Assembly: GCF_900188275.1 (NCBI RefSeq) | Contig: NZ_FZNY01000006.1 | Location: 124,001 to 188,000 of the forward strand | DNA length: 64,000 nucleotides | Direction: 5' to 3' | From: Dokdonia pacifica | GTDB taxonomy: Bacteria; Bacteroidota; Bacteroidia; Flavobacteriales; Flavobacteriaceae | Shown here: positions 25,481 through 34,263 of the stretch, in pieces | How positions within the stretch are numbered: the stretch's first letter is position 1 | Layout of the letters: each line of letters starts with the position of its first letter | Notes under the pieces: generated by a model | What the model saw: the letters and a program-made list of their open reading frames with translations, nothing else | Told to the model about the DNA's origin: nothing | The model's database searches: none | Made by a program: the position numbers and the translations under genes

Positions 25481-27181
25481 TTGAAAACATATGTACTATT
25501 ATCTAAAAAATTCTATTTTTCATTAGGGGTATTTTTGTGTGTTAGTAGTGTTGTATTGGGGCAAACTAACCCCTTTGAAATACCAGACACGCTTATTGGA
25601 AAAACATATGTAACTCTCTATAATGAATATAAAAAGCATATTTCAGATACCACATATGCTAAATTATATCTCAATACTTTTCTTCAAAAAGCAACAGAAG
25701 AGGATCATAAAATAAATAGAGCTATCGCATTAAATGAACTTTCTTATTATGCAGTAACTAAGAAAGATAAACTACGTCTTATACAAGCGTCATTATTAGA
25801 GAGTAATAGTGTAGATTCTATGTATTCTATTCCTACTTATAATAATTTGGGATTGTATTATAAGAATTATTATGATTATGAGAATGCTTTAGAACAATAT
25901 CTCAAAGTTGTAAGACTTGCCCAAAAGATAAATGATAAGACATATGAAGGAATTGCTTTAAATAATATTGCTAAACTCAAAACGGAGATAGGCGATTATG
26001 CAAGAGCATTAAAATTATATAAAAGAGGGTTTGATCTAGAGAATAATCAAGGAAATATCTCTGAAGAGGCGTTGGTGATTGCTTCTGTTGAATTGGCCGA
26101 ATCTTATCGATATAATAAAAAGTACGATTCGGCTTCTTATTATTATCATACTGTCATAACGCTTGTAGAGAAAAATTACCCTTATGTATTAAGTACAGCA
26201 AAAATTAATGAAGGAATTAATGCATATTATAAAAGAGATTTTAACCAAGCACAACTTTTATTAGAAGAAGGAACAGCTCTTATAAATTTGAATTCTTCAT
26301 ATTATTTAAAATACTATATACTCGCACAATTTTATTTAGGAAAAATAAATGAATCTCTAGATAAAGATCTGTCAATGTCCTATTATCAAAAAATAGATTC
26401 TTTACTCACACAAGTAGATATTGTCATTCCGGAAGTAAGAGAAACCTATGAGTTTTTAGAAATCAATTATGAAAAAAATAATGATTACGAAGGACAACTT
26501 TATGCGATAGATAAATTATTGAAATTTGATAGTATTACTGCAGCTAGAAAGATAAATACATCTTATAAACTAAATGCAGAGTTTGATACTCCAGAATTAC
26601 TTAGAAATAAAGAATTACTGATTAAAAAATTAGAAAATAAAAACCATCATCTTAACTTAAATTTTATTTTTCTATTTGCTATCATTATAATAGCTCTTAT
26701 CGTAATTATCATTCAATTTAGAAGACATCGATTATACAAAATACGTTTCGATAAATTGGTAAGTGAATTAAATAATAAACCTGAAGAACTTCAAAAAATA
26801 GATATAGAAAAAGCCTCTAAAGATTTAAATATAGACCCAAGAATAGTTACTTCAATTTTACATAAACTCCAGGTTTTTGAATCAAAAAATGGGTTTTTAA
26901 AAAATACAGTTACCATCACATTATTAGCTAAAAAACTCTCTACAAATACAAAGTATTTATCAAAAATCATAAATACCTATAAAGGGAAAACATTTGTTCA
27001 CTATATCAATGATTTACGTATTGAGTATATTTTACAAGAGTTAAAGGTTAATCCTAGGTTGCGTCATTATACAATTTTGAGTATTGCTAAAGAGGCTAGT
27101 TTTAACTCAGTAGGTGCTTTTACGGGAGCATTTAGAAAGAAAACAGGCATTAGTCCTTCCTATTATATTAAGAACTTGTAA
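25481..27181 (+). CDS. Membrane TPR protein with C-terminal AraC-type HTH, cassette B
   Basis: 566 residues. The start is TTG at 25481, since the next in-frame Met falls far downstream and a good signal peptide (FYFSLGVFLCVSSVVLGQ) follows. The layout matches its paralogue at 22713: TPR-like helices (NNLGLYYKNYYDYENALEQY), a transmembrane segment (LNFIFLFAIIIIALIVIIIQF), and an AraC-type domain (LLAKKLSTNTKYLSKIINTY, FNSVGAFTGAFRKKTGISP). The last 120 residues are nearly identical between the two, while the sensor parts are more diverged. This suggests similar DNA sites and different inputs. Confidence 0.85.
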   Translation: MKTYVLLSKKFYFSLGVFLCVSSVVLGQTNPFEIPDTLIGKTYVTLYNEYKKHISDTTYAKLYLNTFLQKATEEDHKINRAIALNELSYYAVTKKDKLRLIQASLLESNSVDSMYSIPTYNNLGLYYKNYYDYENALEQYLKVVRLAQKINDKTYEGIALNNIAKLKTEIGDYARALKLYKRGFDLENNQGNISEEALVIASVELAESYRYNKKYDSASYYYHTVITLVEKNYPYVLSTAKINEGINAYYKRDFNQAQLLLEEGTALINLNSSYYLKYYILAQFYLGKINESLDKDLSMSYYQKIDSLLTQVDIVIPEVRETYEFLEINYEKNNDYEGQLYAIDKLLKFDSITAARKINTSYKLNAEFDTPELLRNKELLIKKLENKNHHLNLNFIFLFAIIIIALIVIIIQFRRHRLYKIRFDKLVSELNNKPEELQKIDIEKASKDLNIDPRIVTSILHKLQVFESKNGFLKNTVTITLLAKKLSTNTKYLSKIINTYKGKTFVHYINDLRIEYILQELKVNPRLRHYTILSIAKEASFNSVGAFTGAFRKKTGISPSYYIKNL

Positions 27182-27244
27182 CATAGAAAAGGATGAAGTG
27201 TAATTTTTGTATATTCATTTTTCTTCAATCGTAAAATCAAAATC

Positions 27245-27442
27245 ATGAAAAAACCTCTAAAAAAATTATCACTCAATAAGCTTATTATTTCTAAAATCAA
27301 CATTTCTGATCAAATTAAGGGTGGATCTGGAAATGTGATATGCAAGCCTAGAAGTGAACCACTTAATAATTGCCCGCCTCCTCATAGTTGTTTAAGAACA
27401 GCTTGTCCATCTTGTATAACAGATCAGGTAAATGGTTGTTAA
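27245..27442 (+). CDS. Six-cysteine GG peptide, cassette B
   Basis: 65 residues. Leader MKKPLKKLSLNKLIISKI ends in QIKGG. The core has six cysteines (VIC, NNC, HSC, TAC, PSC, NGC). It is paralogous to the peptide at 24477. It follows the regulator by 63 bp, and its stop overlaps that of the convergent dehydrogenase gene. Confidence 0.75.
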   Translation: MKKPLKKLSLNKLIISKINISDQIKGGSGNVICKPRSEPLNNCPPPHSCLRTACPSCITDQVNGC

Positions 27443-28431
27443 GCAAGTCTGTTTTTAGGATGCTCGTCACGTTGCCATGCTGTAAGATTTTCTATAGTTG
27501 TAGCAGCAATATTAGAAAGTGCCTCTTGCGTCGCAAATGCCTGATGTGGCGTGAGTAATACCTTGGGATGTTTTAATAAAGATTCCAGTAGATGATCTTC
27601 AGGAATGTCTGATGATCTATTGTAAAAAAACACACCGCTTTCTTTTTCATACACATCTGTTGCATATCCAGCTAATCTATTAGAATCTAAAGCTTCTAAA
27701 ATAGATTTTGTATGTACGACAGCGCCTCTTGAAATATTTATAATATAGGTGTTAGGTTTCATGCAATTGAGCATTTCCTTATCTATAAGCTGGTAGGTAC
27801 TTGTATTTAAAGGAATACTTAATAAAATAACATCACATTGAGAACAAAGTTCTTTAATAGTAGTATAGCGCACCCCATAATTATGAATCAAATTTTTATT
27901 TAAATCAATATCTGTAGCCACTATTTGAGTATCAAACCCATGGAGAATTTTTGCAATTACACTGCCAATTCTTCCTGTGCCTATAATTCCTATTGTTTTC
28001 CTCTTTAAGTCCATACCTACCAAATTGGAAAGTGTAAAATTATACTCTTGAACTTGCTTATTGGATATGGTGATTTTACGATTTATTGCTAGTAAAAGTG
28101 CTATTGCATGCTCAGCAATAGCATTAGGAGAATAATCTGGAGCATTTGCTACTTTTATGTTGAGCTTTTTAGCTTTATTAAGATTTACATTATCGTATCC
28201 AGCAGATCTTAACGTAATATATTGTACTCCAAAATCTTTAAGTTTTTCTAATACATTAGCAGATGCATCATCTGCAGAAAATATAGAAATGGCATCATAC
28301 CCTATAGCTTTCATGGCAGTATGAGTTGTGAGCCTATCTTCTATAAAATCTAGTGAGTGAATGCTATCTTGACTTGCATTATTTAAATACGGAATTTCAA
28401 AATCTTTAGCAGAATAAACAAGTGTTCTCAT
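27439..28431 (-). CDS. ldhA: D-lactate dehydrogenase-type 2-hydroxyacid dehydrogenase
   Basis: 330 residues. The NAD-binding fold has GIIGTGRIGSVIAK (about 147-160), and the catalytic set is present: Arg in INISRGAVVH, Glu in ATDVYEKESG, and His in LLTPHQAF. This matches fermentative D-lactate dehydrogenases that reduce pyruvate with NADH. Its position at the edge of a universal-stress-protein cluster fits a low-oxygen role. Other 2-hydroxyacid substrates are possible. Confidence 0.88.
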   Translation of the reverse strand: MRTLVYSAKDFEIPYLNNASQDSIHSLDFIEDRLTTHTAMKAIGYDAISIFSADDASANVLEKLKDFGVQYITLRSAGYDNVNLNKAKKLNIKVANAPDYSPNAIAEHAIALLLAINRKITISNKQVQEYNFTLSNLVGMDLKRKTIGIIGTGRIGSVIAKILHGFDTQIVATDIDLNKNLIHNYGVRYTTIKELCSQCDVILLSIPLNTSTYQLIDKEMLNCMKPNTYIINISRGAVVHTKSILEALDSNRLAGYATDVYEKESGVFFYNRSSDIPEDHLLESLLKHPKVLLTPHQAFATQEALSNIAATTIENLTAWQRDEHPKNRLA

Positions 28432-28440
28432 AAATTGTTT

Positions 28441-29085
28441 TTAGTCGCTTGTAATAAGCAGTTTTTGTTCTTCAAGTACCCATAGAAGTACATTTATGTA
28501 ATCTTTAATAGCCTTACGTGTGCTATCGGGTTGTGTAATATCTATACTCCCTCGCCAAATAATTTCTCTGTCTTTTGTAGGACAGATACAATAGAGAGAA
28601 GATTCTGCATGATATACCGTGTAGACATCTGCATATTCACCTTCCGTATAAATTTTTTGATTGGAATAGTAATCTTCTTCAAAACTATTAAAGAGTGTAT
28701 CGAAGCCTTCATAAGATTGTAATAAGCTCTTTCTATCTTCTGCTCCTATAATTTTAGATACCAAAATTGCGTCATATCCCTCTTGGAGCATTGCATTTTC
28801 TAATGCATCTAATTCTTCTTGAGTGTGTGGACGTTGTGTGTAATTTTCATCAAAAAATTGATCGCTCTCTATGGCTTTAACTCCTTTACTTTGAAGTTGA
28901 TTTACCAATCTTTTTTCAAAACGCTTTCTATTATCTACATCATTAGTCATCGCTATGACAAGCACTTTTTCGGCATAAAATGTATCAATGTCTGGATTTT
29001 TCCAGTTTTCAACTAAGTCGCTTGAGGTACAACTCATCAATAGTGTTAACATACTGCATAACAGGTAGTAAGCAATCGTTCTCAT
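28441..29085 (-). CDS. Hypothetical lipoprotein
   Basis: 214 residues with a lipoprotein signal (YLLCSMLTLLMSC, Cys at about 19). The mature part starts SSDLVENWKNPDIDTFYAEK and has VLVIAMTNDVDNRKRFE and QLQSKGVKAIES, a pattern seen in DUF4136-type outer-membrane lipoproteins, which is only a guess. It is 9 bp from the dehydrogenase gene on the same strand. Confidence 0.7.
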   Translation of the reverse strand: MRTIAYYLLCSMLTLLMSCTSSDLVENWKNPDIDTFYAEKVLVIAMTNDVDNRKRFEKRLVNQLQSKGVKAIESDQFFDENYTQRPHTQEELDALENAMLQEGYDAILVSKIIGAEDRKSLLQSYEGFDTLFNSFEEDYYSNQKIYTEGEYADVYTVYHAESSLYCICPTKDREIIWRGSIDITQPDSTRKAIKDYINVLLWVLEEQKLLITSD

Positions 29086-29088
29086 AGG

Positions 29089-29535
29089 TTATTTACTTAA
29101 AAGTGTTTTTTGTTTTCTTTTTTTAAGGCTTTCTTTCATGATATCAAAAGCGTCATTTTTAATACGCTTATAAGTATCATTAAAGTCCTGTATTTTTAAT
29201 TCTAATAATACATGTCTTTCTTTAAAAGCTTTTTCTTTTTGAAGTTCATTTACCTCGTCTATCAAAACTTCTAGTGCATTCCGATGTTCTTCCAGTAGTT
29301 TTTTAAGGTCAGCTATTTTTGTTTTATATCCAGAGAGCTTACTAATATGTTTTTTAGTTTTTTCAAAATCTGTTTCAGAAAGTAATAGTAAGGTATTGTC
29401 GCTTAAAAGTTCTTTTAAAAAATTCCACTCTACTTCAATAAACTCTATTTCAGACTGCCATTTTAAAGTGGTATTGTGTATCTCTTCTGGGCTATACCAT
29501 TCTAGGTATTTAAACTTATATTGGTTGGTATACAT
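29089..29535 (-). CDS. Hypothetical coiled-coil protein
   Basis: 148 residues, almost all helical and charged with heptad-like spacing (LKKLLEEHRNALEVLIDEVNEL). No signal peptide or known domain. It starts 3 bp from the lipoprotein gene and probably shares its transcript. Upstream is an iterated palindrome. Function unknown. Confidence 0.65.
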   Translation of the reverse strand: MYTNQYKFKYLEWYSPEEIHNTTLKWQSEIEFIEVEWNFLKELLSDNTLLLLSETDFEKTKKHISKLSGYKTKIADLKKLLEEHRNALEVLIDEVNELQKEKAFKERHVLLELKIQDFNDTYKRIKNDAFDIMKESLKKRKQKTLLSK

Positions 29536-29558
29536 AGCGTTAGATTTTTAATGAATTT

Positions 29559-29575
29559 GCTTTCGCGAAAGCGTA
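29559..29575. repeat. Iterated palindrome copy, intergenic
   Basis: GCTTTCGCGAAAGC followed by GTATAAAA, between the coiled-coil gene and the Hsp20 gene. Confidence 0.9.
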
Positions 29576-29622
29576 TAAAAACGATAGCGATTGTAAAACA
29601 ACCCCTATCGTTTTAAAGTGGT

Positions 29623-30066
29623 TTATGCTATCTCAATCTTACGTGTTTGTGATGCTTTTGTTACTTCGTTTTTCTGAAGCGTAAGCTTGAGAATTCCATC
29701 CTGATAATTAGCAGAAACCTCTTGATCTTGATCTACCGTAGAAGGTATTTGTAGTTTGCGCTCAAAACTATTATAACTAAACTCTTTGCGCGAATAATTT
29801 TCTTTTTCTTCTACCTTTTCATCGCTTTTTGAAGCGGCTATAGAAAGAATGTCGTTCTCTACAGTGATATCAATTTCATCTTTTGAAAAGCCAGGTACAG
29901 CCAGCTCTATCTCAAAATGATCTTCTTTATCCTTTACATTCATTGCTGGTTGGTTTTTACTTTTTGTAAAGAAATCATCAGCAAAAAAACGATCTGTGTT
30001 CATCCAATCTGTTACATCTCCGGATAACCATGGAAATTTATTTCCATTAAATTTAATAAGTGACAT
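29623..30066 (-). CDS. Hsp20-family small heat shock protein
   Basis: 147 residues. The alpha-crystallin domain spans about 40-145: NVKDKEDHFEIELAVPGFSKDEIDITVENDIL, followed by FERKLQIPSTV and the strand DGILKLTLQK. The C-terminal IEIA tail provides the IxI-type motif for oligomer contact. An ATP-independent holdase. A Crp-like box (30134-30147) lies 68 bp before the ATG. Confidence 0.93.
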   Translation of the reverse strand: MSLIKFNGNKFPWLSGDVTDWMNTDRFFADDFFTKSKNQPAMNVKDKEDHFEIELAVPGFSKDEIDITVENDILSIAASKSDEKVEEKENYSRKEFSYNSFERKLQIPSTVDQDQEVSANYQDGILKLTLQKNEVTKASQTRKIEIA

Positions 30067-30133
30067 ACTAATGTGGTTTTTAAGTTACTATTCAATTACT
30101 CTGTAAAAGTAGCTGTCATAATTCAAGAAAAAT

Positions 30134-30147
30134 ATGACGATAGTCAG
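30134..30147. promoter_or_regulatory. Crp/Fnr-like box before hsp20
   Basis: ATGACGATAGTCAG, dyad ATGAC-N4-GTCAG, 68 bp upstream of the Hsp20 start. Confidence 0.5.
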
Positions 30148-30253
30148 TTCTTGAATTAATTTTATTATTCTGAATGTCAGCGTTTTATTAGCGGGGTGAC
30201 AATTAAGGGTGCAAGTGTTTAACCCCCTGGAATTAGGGTGTTATAAAGGTTTG

Positions 30254-30279
30254 TTATACGCTTTCGCGAAAGCGTATAA
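30254..30279. repeat. Iterated palindrome copy, longest in window
   Basis: 26-bp perfect palindrome: TTATAC + GCTTTCGCGAAAGC + GTATAA, between the Hsp20 gene and the conserved gene at 30295. Confidence 0.92.
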
Positions 30280-30294
30280 AGAAAAAATACATTG

Positions 30295-30702
30295 TTAATG
30301 GTAGGATTTAAAAAAATCGAGAATCAATGCTTTTACTTGATTTTCTGTCATACTATCTGCCACTTGTAATGTGACCACTTTACTAGAAAGTGTTTTGTAT
30401 TGTTCACTTAATTCTTTTCTGAATTTTTTAACGGCTTCTGCAGGTCCGAAAAGTGCTAATTGATCTACATCTTTAATGTGTTCTGTGATTTTTTTAAAAT
30501 ACGTTTTAAGCTGTTGATTTTCATAAGCCAGATATTTACTGTCATGTACAACATCCTGCGGACCACCTTTTAATTTTGTTCCGGATCCACCTTGAATATG
30601 AAAATCATCTACTTCAGACATAAGTGTTAAAAACCCGTTTTCTTTTGTAGTGTCAAGTATAAATGCTTGACGTTTATCCATCCAGATTCCTATATTTTTC
30701 AT
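30295..30702 (-). CDS. Conserved protein, eRF1-like fold possible
   Basis: 135 residues. MKNIGIWMDKRQAFIL at the start and LALFGPAEAVKKFRKEL near the middle match the general pattern of bacterial proteins related to the eRF1/host-attachment fold. The GGSGTKLKGGPQDVVHDSKY segment looks like a loop. It is 11 bp upstream of a Usp gene, on the same strand, so likely co-expressed in stress. Function is not established. Confidence 0.65.
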   Translation of the reverse strand: MKNIGIWMDKRQAFILDTTKENGFLTLMSEVDDFHIQGGSGTKLKGGPQDVVHDSKYLAYENQQLKTYFKKITEHIKDVDQLALFGPAEAVKKFRKELSEQYKTLSSKVVTLQVADSMTENQVKALILDFFKSYH

Positions 30703-30713
30703 AAGTTCTATTT

Positions 30714-31565
30714 TTAATTTCTAAAATCGTGTAAGGCCATGATTGGGACTTTTGAATAGAGTCCAATTTCTTTAACCATGGGTTTTGAAAAGACACTTCC
30801 AAAAAAGGCATGCTTTTTATTTATAAAGGCTATCATATCGCTTTCGCGACTTTCTACAAATATTCTTACAGCTTCTGAAATAGATGAGCCATGAAGGGTG
30901 TGAAATGTATAAGTGACTTCTTCAAAACACTCTTCTAGTAGCTGTTTGTTATTTTTTTGAACCTTATCTAAGGTATCATCAGTATCTACATGTATGACAC
31001 GTATAGGAGCATTTGCATGTTTAGCAATAGTAGTAAGGTACTGTAGTTCTCGGTGTTTGAAATGTGTTTTGAAACTTGTAGGAAAAACGATCTCTTTTAA
31101 GCCTCCATATCTTGCTTCTTCTGGAATTGCAATGACAGGACAGTTTCTTAATTTTTCCATGGCAGTAATAGCATTACTACCAAAAACAACACTTTTAGAA
31201 TTTGTACTCCCTTTGGTACCCATGATCACCATATCGATGTCTTTTTTTTCTACAATATCTTTAAGTGCTTCTAGAAGTGAATTAAATTGTGAGATGGTAT
31301 AAAACGTATGTTTATCATCACGATCTCTAAATGAGAGCATTTCTAATATTTTAGAGAGTCCTTTTTCTGAAATGGTTTTTGCTCTTTCAAATTCAGTTTC
31401 ACCAGGTTCAGGAACCATCATACTTTCAAGTACATAACCTTTGGATGTATATGCATTAAGGATATAAAATTCACATTCTTTACCCTTAAATAAGTCTGTT
31501 GCATAACTTATAGCATTCCACGCATTTTTTGAAAAATCGGTAGGTAATAAAATTTTAGTTTTCAT
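30714..31565 (-). CDS. Universal stress protein, tandem type
   Basis: 283 residues, two Usp folds. Repeat 1 begins KILLPTDFSKNAWNAISYA and has MGTKGSTNSKSVVFGSN, the ATP-binding G-x2-G-x9-G-S motif. Repeat 2 (EIVFPTSFK onward) is degenerate and ends in a FINKKHAFFGSVFSKPMVK segment. It is the first of six adjacent Usp genes. A Crp-like box lies 53 bp upstream. The half palindrome at 30839-30849 sits in ESRESD. Confidence 0.9.
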   Translation of the reverse strand: MKTKILLPTDFSKNAWNAISYATDLFKGKECEFYILNAYTSKGYVLESMMVPEPGETEFERAKTISEKGLSKILEMLSFRDRDDKHTFYTISQFNSLLEALKDIVEKKDIDMVIMGTKGSTNSKSVVFGSNAITAMEKLRNCPVIAIPEEARYGGLKEIVFPTSFKTHFKHRELQYLTTIAKHANAPIRVIHVDTDDTLDKVQKNNKQLLEECFEEVTYTFHTLHGSSISEAVRIFVESRESDMIAFINKKHAFFGSVFSKPMVKEIGLYSKVPIMALHDFRN

Positions 31566-31617
31566 AGTAAGTTGATATTTGATTTCTTAAAACTATTTGT
31601 TATTACATAGTATTACT

Positions 31618-31631
31618 ATGATATTTATCAG
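31618..31631. promoter_or_regulatory. Crp/Fnr-like box before Usp gene 30714
   Basis: ATGATATTTATCAG, 53 bp upstream of the start and overlapping the stop of the preceding Usp gene. Confidence 0.55.
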
Positions 31632-32476
31632 TCTTGTGTAGTAAATATTAATACAGGTATTGTTGTGTGAAATCCTATATTTTTCACAATATCTTCTTTA
31701 AATAATCTTTTTAATAAGCTGTGTTTGTGGTAGGTAAGCACTAGCATATCAACATTCATTTTCTTGATAAATTCATCTAAGACCTTTTCTTTCTTTGAAG
31801 TGTTAGATAGCCAGTGTGTTGTGTGTTCTAGTCCAGAAAGGCTGTTCTTTATTTTTTTATAATTAGATTCTACAATATGTTCAGGACTTTTTTGGTCATA
31901 TACGTGCGTAATTTTTAGAACTCCATTGTTAGATTTTATAATATCTTCTAATGTTTTTATCTCATGTGGTAAAATAGATTCTTTAAAATCTGTAGCATAT
32001 GCAATAACTTTCGGAGGTATGAAATTTGCTTCGTTAGGAATAATGAGCAAGGGGAGTTTTTTAATTTTTTTGATGAGTTTGATTGTTTGACTCCCTATGA
32101 ATATTTCTTTTAAACCAGAAGCTCCTTTTGTTCCCATTATGATAAGAGTAATTTCTTTTTCCTTTTGTAGTTTATGAATGCATTTAAATAATGGGAATCC
32201 TGTTATAATGGTTTCAAAATTGATTTTTATGTCTTCTGTGTCTCGAGTGATTGAATGGGTTAGTTTTTCAAATTCTTTTGATACTCTTCGTTCTATATCC
32301 AAACACAAATCATCATTGCGTCCAATGTCGATTCTACTTGTTGACATTGAAAATTCTTCCTCATATGAATGAACAAGCGTTATGGTGTAGGTTTCGTTTG
32401 GATACAGTCTAGTAGCATATAATAAGGCATTGTATGCATTATCTGAAAAATCTGTAGGAACTAGGATATGTTTCAT
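31628..32476 (-). CDS. Universal stress protein, tandem type
   Basis: 282 residues. KHILVPTDFSDNAYNALLYA opens repeat 1, and MGTKGASGLKEIFIGSQT is the nucleotide-binding loop. Repeat 2 begins VIAYATDFKESIL and ends VLTYHKHSLLKRLFKEDIV. A Crp-like box (32529-32542) precedes it by 53 bp, so it has its own promoter. Confidence 0.9.
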   Translation of the reverse strand: MKHILVPTDFSDNAYNALLYATRLYPNETYTITLVHSYEEEFSMSTSRIDIGRNDDLCLDIERRVSKEFEKLTHSITRDTEDIKINFETIITGFPLFKCIHKLQKEKEITLIIMGTKGASGLKEIFIGSQTIKLIKKIKKLPLLIIPNEANFIPPKVIAYATDFKESILPHEIKTLEDIIKSNNGVLKITHVYDQKSPEHIVESNYKKIKNSLSGLEHTTHWLSNTSKKEKVLDEFIKKMNVDMLVLTYHKHSLLKRLFKEDIVKNIGFHTTIPVLIFTTQD

Positions 32477-32528
32477 GTCTATTAGTATTTATTTAGTATA
32501 AAACTAATAGATGAGCAATGCTAAAACT

Positions 32529-32542
32529 ATGATATTAATCAG
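32529..32542. promoter_or_regulatory. Crp/Fnr-like box before Usp gene 31628
   Basis: ATGATATTAATCAG, 53 bp before the start codon at 32476. Confidence 0.55.
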
Positions 32543-33380
32543 TTAAAGAAGGAAGTACTAAAAATGGAATGGTGGTATGATGAACCATTTTTTTTATTAC
32601 AGGTTCTCGTACCAATTTTTCTAATAAACTTTTTGGATAATTAATCATCGCTAATACATCTATTTCTAATTCACTATTAAAAATAGAGATTGCAACTTCT
32701 ATCGTATTAAGATGCGGAATTACATGAAAGTTACAATCAATATCAGTTAATAAATCTTCCAGTACTTTTAGATGTTTTTCTTGTTTAGGAGAAAGTATTC
32801 GATCATAATATACTTCTACCATACGTAATGAGGCGTTCCATTTTTTAGTAATATCAATAAGAGGTTGTAACTCTTCTTTCGAATAATTCCTAGTGAAATT
32901 TGTTGCAAACCCTATCTTTTTAGGCCTTCTATACATTGCTTTTTCAGGAATGATAAGCAGGGGCTTTTTTATATCTGCATTTACAATACGATATGTGTTA
33001 CTTCCCCATAATACATTTTGAAGACTGGTGGCTCCTTTTGATCCCATAATAATGAGATCATAACTATCCCTTGGAATGCTTTTAATAGCGTCTTCTAATG
33101 TTGCTCCATATGCTTGTACTTTATACGTATGCTTAGAGTTCTCATTTAAACTATTGATTTTTGATAGAAGTTGTTGTAGTTTTTCTTGAGCAGTTTGTTT
33201 GTAACTGTTATAGAGTACTCCTGTTCGATGCGGACTTTTGCCAAGTAATTTTATAGGAGAAGGTTCGTATGCATGACATAATGTAAATACCACTTCATCA
33301 TCTTGTAATAGAAGCCTTGCATAGCTAAGGGCATTGTATGCGTTTTTTGAAAAGTCTGTAGGTACTATAATATTTTTCAT
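32535..33380 (-). CDS. Universal stress protein, tandem type
   Basis: 281 residues. KNIIVPTDFSKNAYNALSYA starts repeat 1, and IMGSKGATSLQNVLWGSN gives the ATP loop with small changes. Repeat 2 carries NFTRNYSKEELQPLIDI. It is separated from the next upstream Usp gene by only 2 bp, so the two form one unit. Confidence 0.88.
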   Translation of the reverse strand: MKNIIVPTDFSKNAYNALSYARLLLQDDEVVFTLCHAYEPSPIKLLGKSPHRTGVLYNSYKQTAQEKLQQLLSKINSLNENSKHTYKVQAYGATLEDAIKSIPRDSYDLIIMGSKGATSLQNVLWGSNTYRIVNADIKKPLLIIPEKAMYRRPKKIGFATNFTRNYSKEELQPLIDITKKWNASLRMVEVYYDRILSPKQEKHLKVLEDLLTDIDCNFHVIPHLNTIEVAISIFNSELEIDVLAMINYPKSLLEKLVREPVIKKMVHHTTIPFLVLPSLTD

Positions 33381-33382
33381 GA

Positions 33383-34237
33383 TTACTTTTTTTGAATAGC
33401 AGGAATTACTAAAAATGGTGTTTTTGTATGATGTGCAATTTTATTAATGACGGGAGTAAATAATAGGTTTTCAAAAATGTTATGTTTGTTATGTATCATG
33501 ACTAGAAGATCTAGATTATGCTTTGATTGAAAATCATCTACAGCTTCTAATACATCCATGCCATCGCTTATATGAAATTGATGTGCATTTCCTGTAAAAT
33601 AAGAGTCTAATTTTTCTTTGATGTCCAATTGATACTCATCTAATGAAACACCATAATATGCATTTAGAAAAATAACCCTCGAGCCATGAGAAGTAGCGAT
33701 ATTTTTAATTAATGGTAATCCTTGGTTAGCAATGGAGAGTTCATAATCTGTAGCAAAAACAATATCTTTTATAGGACGATATGTATATGTGTTTGGAACA
33801 CAAATTACAGGCACTGTAGTTTTTTTAATTATGTGCATTGTTTGTGAACCTAGAAATATTTCTTTAAAACCTGAGGCCCCTTGCGTACCCATCACAATAA
33901 AATCTATATCATAAGTATTTACACATTCTATAACTTGTTCTGTCAAGAGGTTACAAGAGCTGATAAGTTCAAACCCATGTAGTTTATTAGAGAAGGTTTC
34001 TGTTACTTCTTTAATAGATTGTTGTAATTTTTCTTCTGATGTTTTTCGATATAATTCACCTAAATCTACATTTAAGGAAGTATGATACTCATAAATGGTT
34101 GAGGTATATAATGAGATAGGAGTATAGGTGTTGAGTAAATAAAACCTGCATCGCTCATTTTTCATAAGTTGTACAGCATAATGCAGTGCATTTGTTGCGT
34201 TTTCAGAAAAATCGGTGGGGATTAATATATGTTTCAT
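33383..34237 (-). CDS. Universal stress protein, tandem type
   Basis: 284 residues. KHILIPTDFSENATNALHYA and MGTQGASGFKEIFLGSQT (ATP loop). Repeat 2 starts DIVFATDYELSIANQG and ends with the LVMIHNKHNIFENLL segment seen in related copies. Only 26 bp separate it from the upstream Usp gene, so no separate promoter is evident. Confidence 0.88.
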   Translation of the reverse strand: MKHILIPTDFSENATNALHYAVQLMKNERCRFYLLNTYTPISLYTSTIYEYHTSLNVDLGELYRKTSEEKLQQSIKEVTETFSNKLHGFELISSCNLLTEQVIECVNTYDIDFIVMGTQGASGFKEIFLGSQTMHIIKKTTVPVICVPNTYTYRPIKDIVFATDYELSIANQGLPLIKNIATSHGSRVIFLNAYYGVSLDEYQLDIKEKLDSYFTGNAHQFHISDGMDVLEAVDDFQSKHNLDLLVMIHNKHNIFENLLFTPVINKIAHHTKTPFLVIPAIQKK

Positions 34238-34263
34238 AACCTTGTTTTTTGGATATATACGAT

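Noticed and set aside
21249-27442. Complete lanthipeptide or sactipeptide gene cluster
   Set aside because: No modification enzyme, protease or transporter gene is in the window, so only precursors and regulators are supported.
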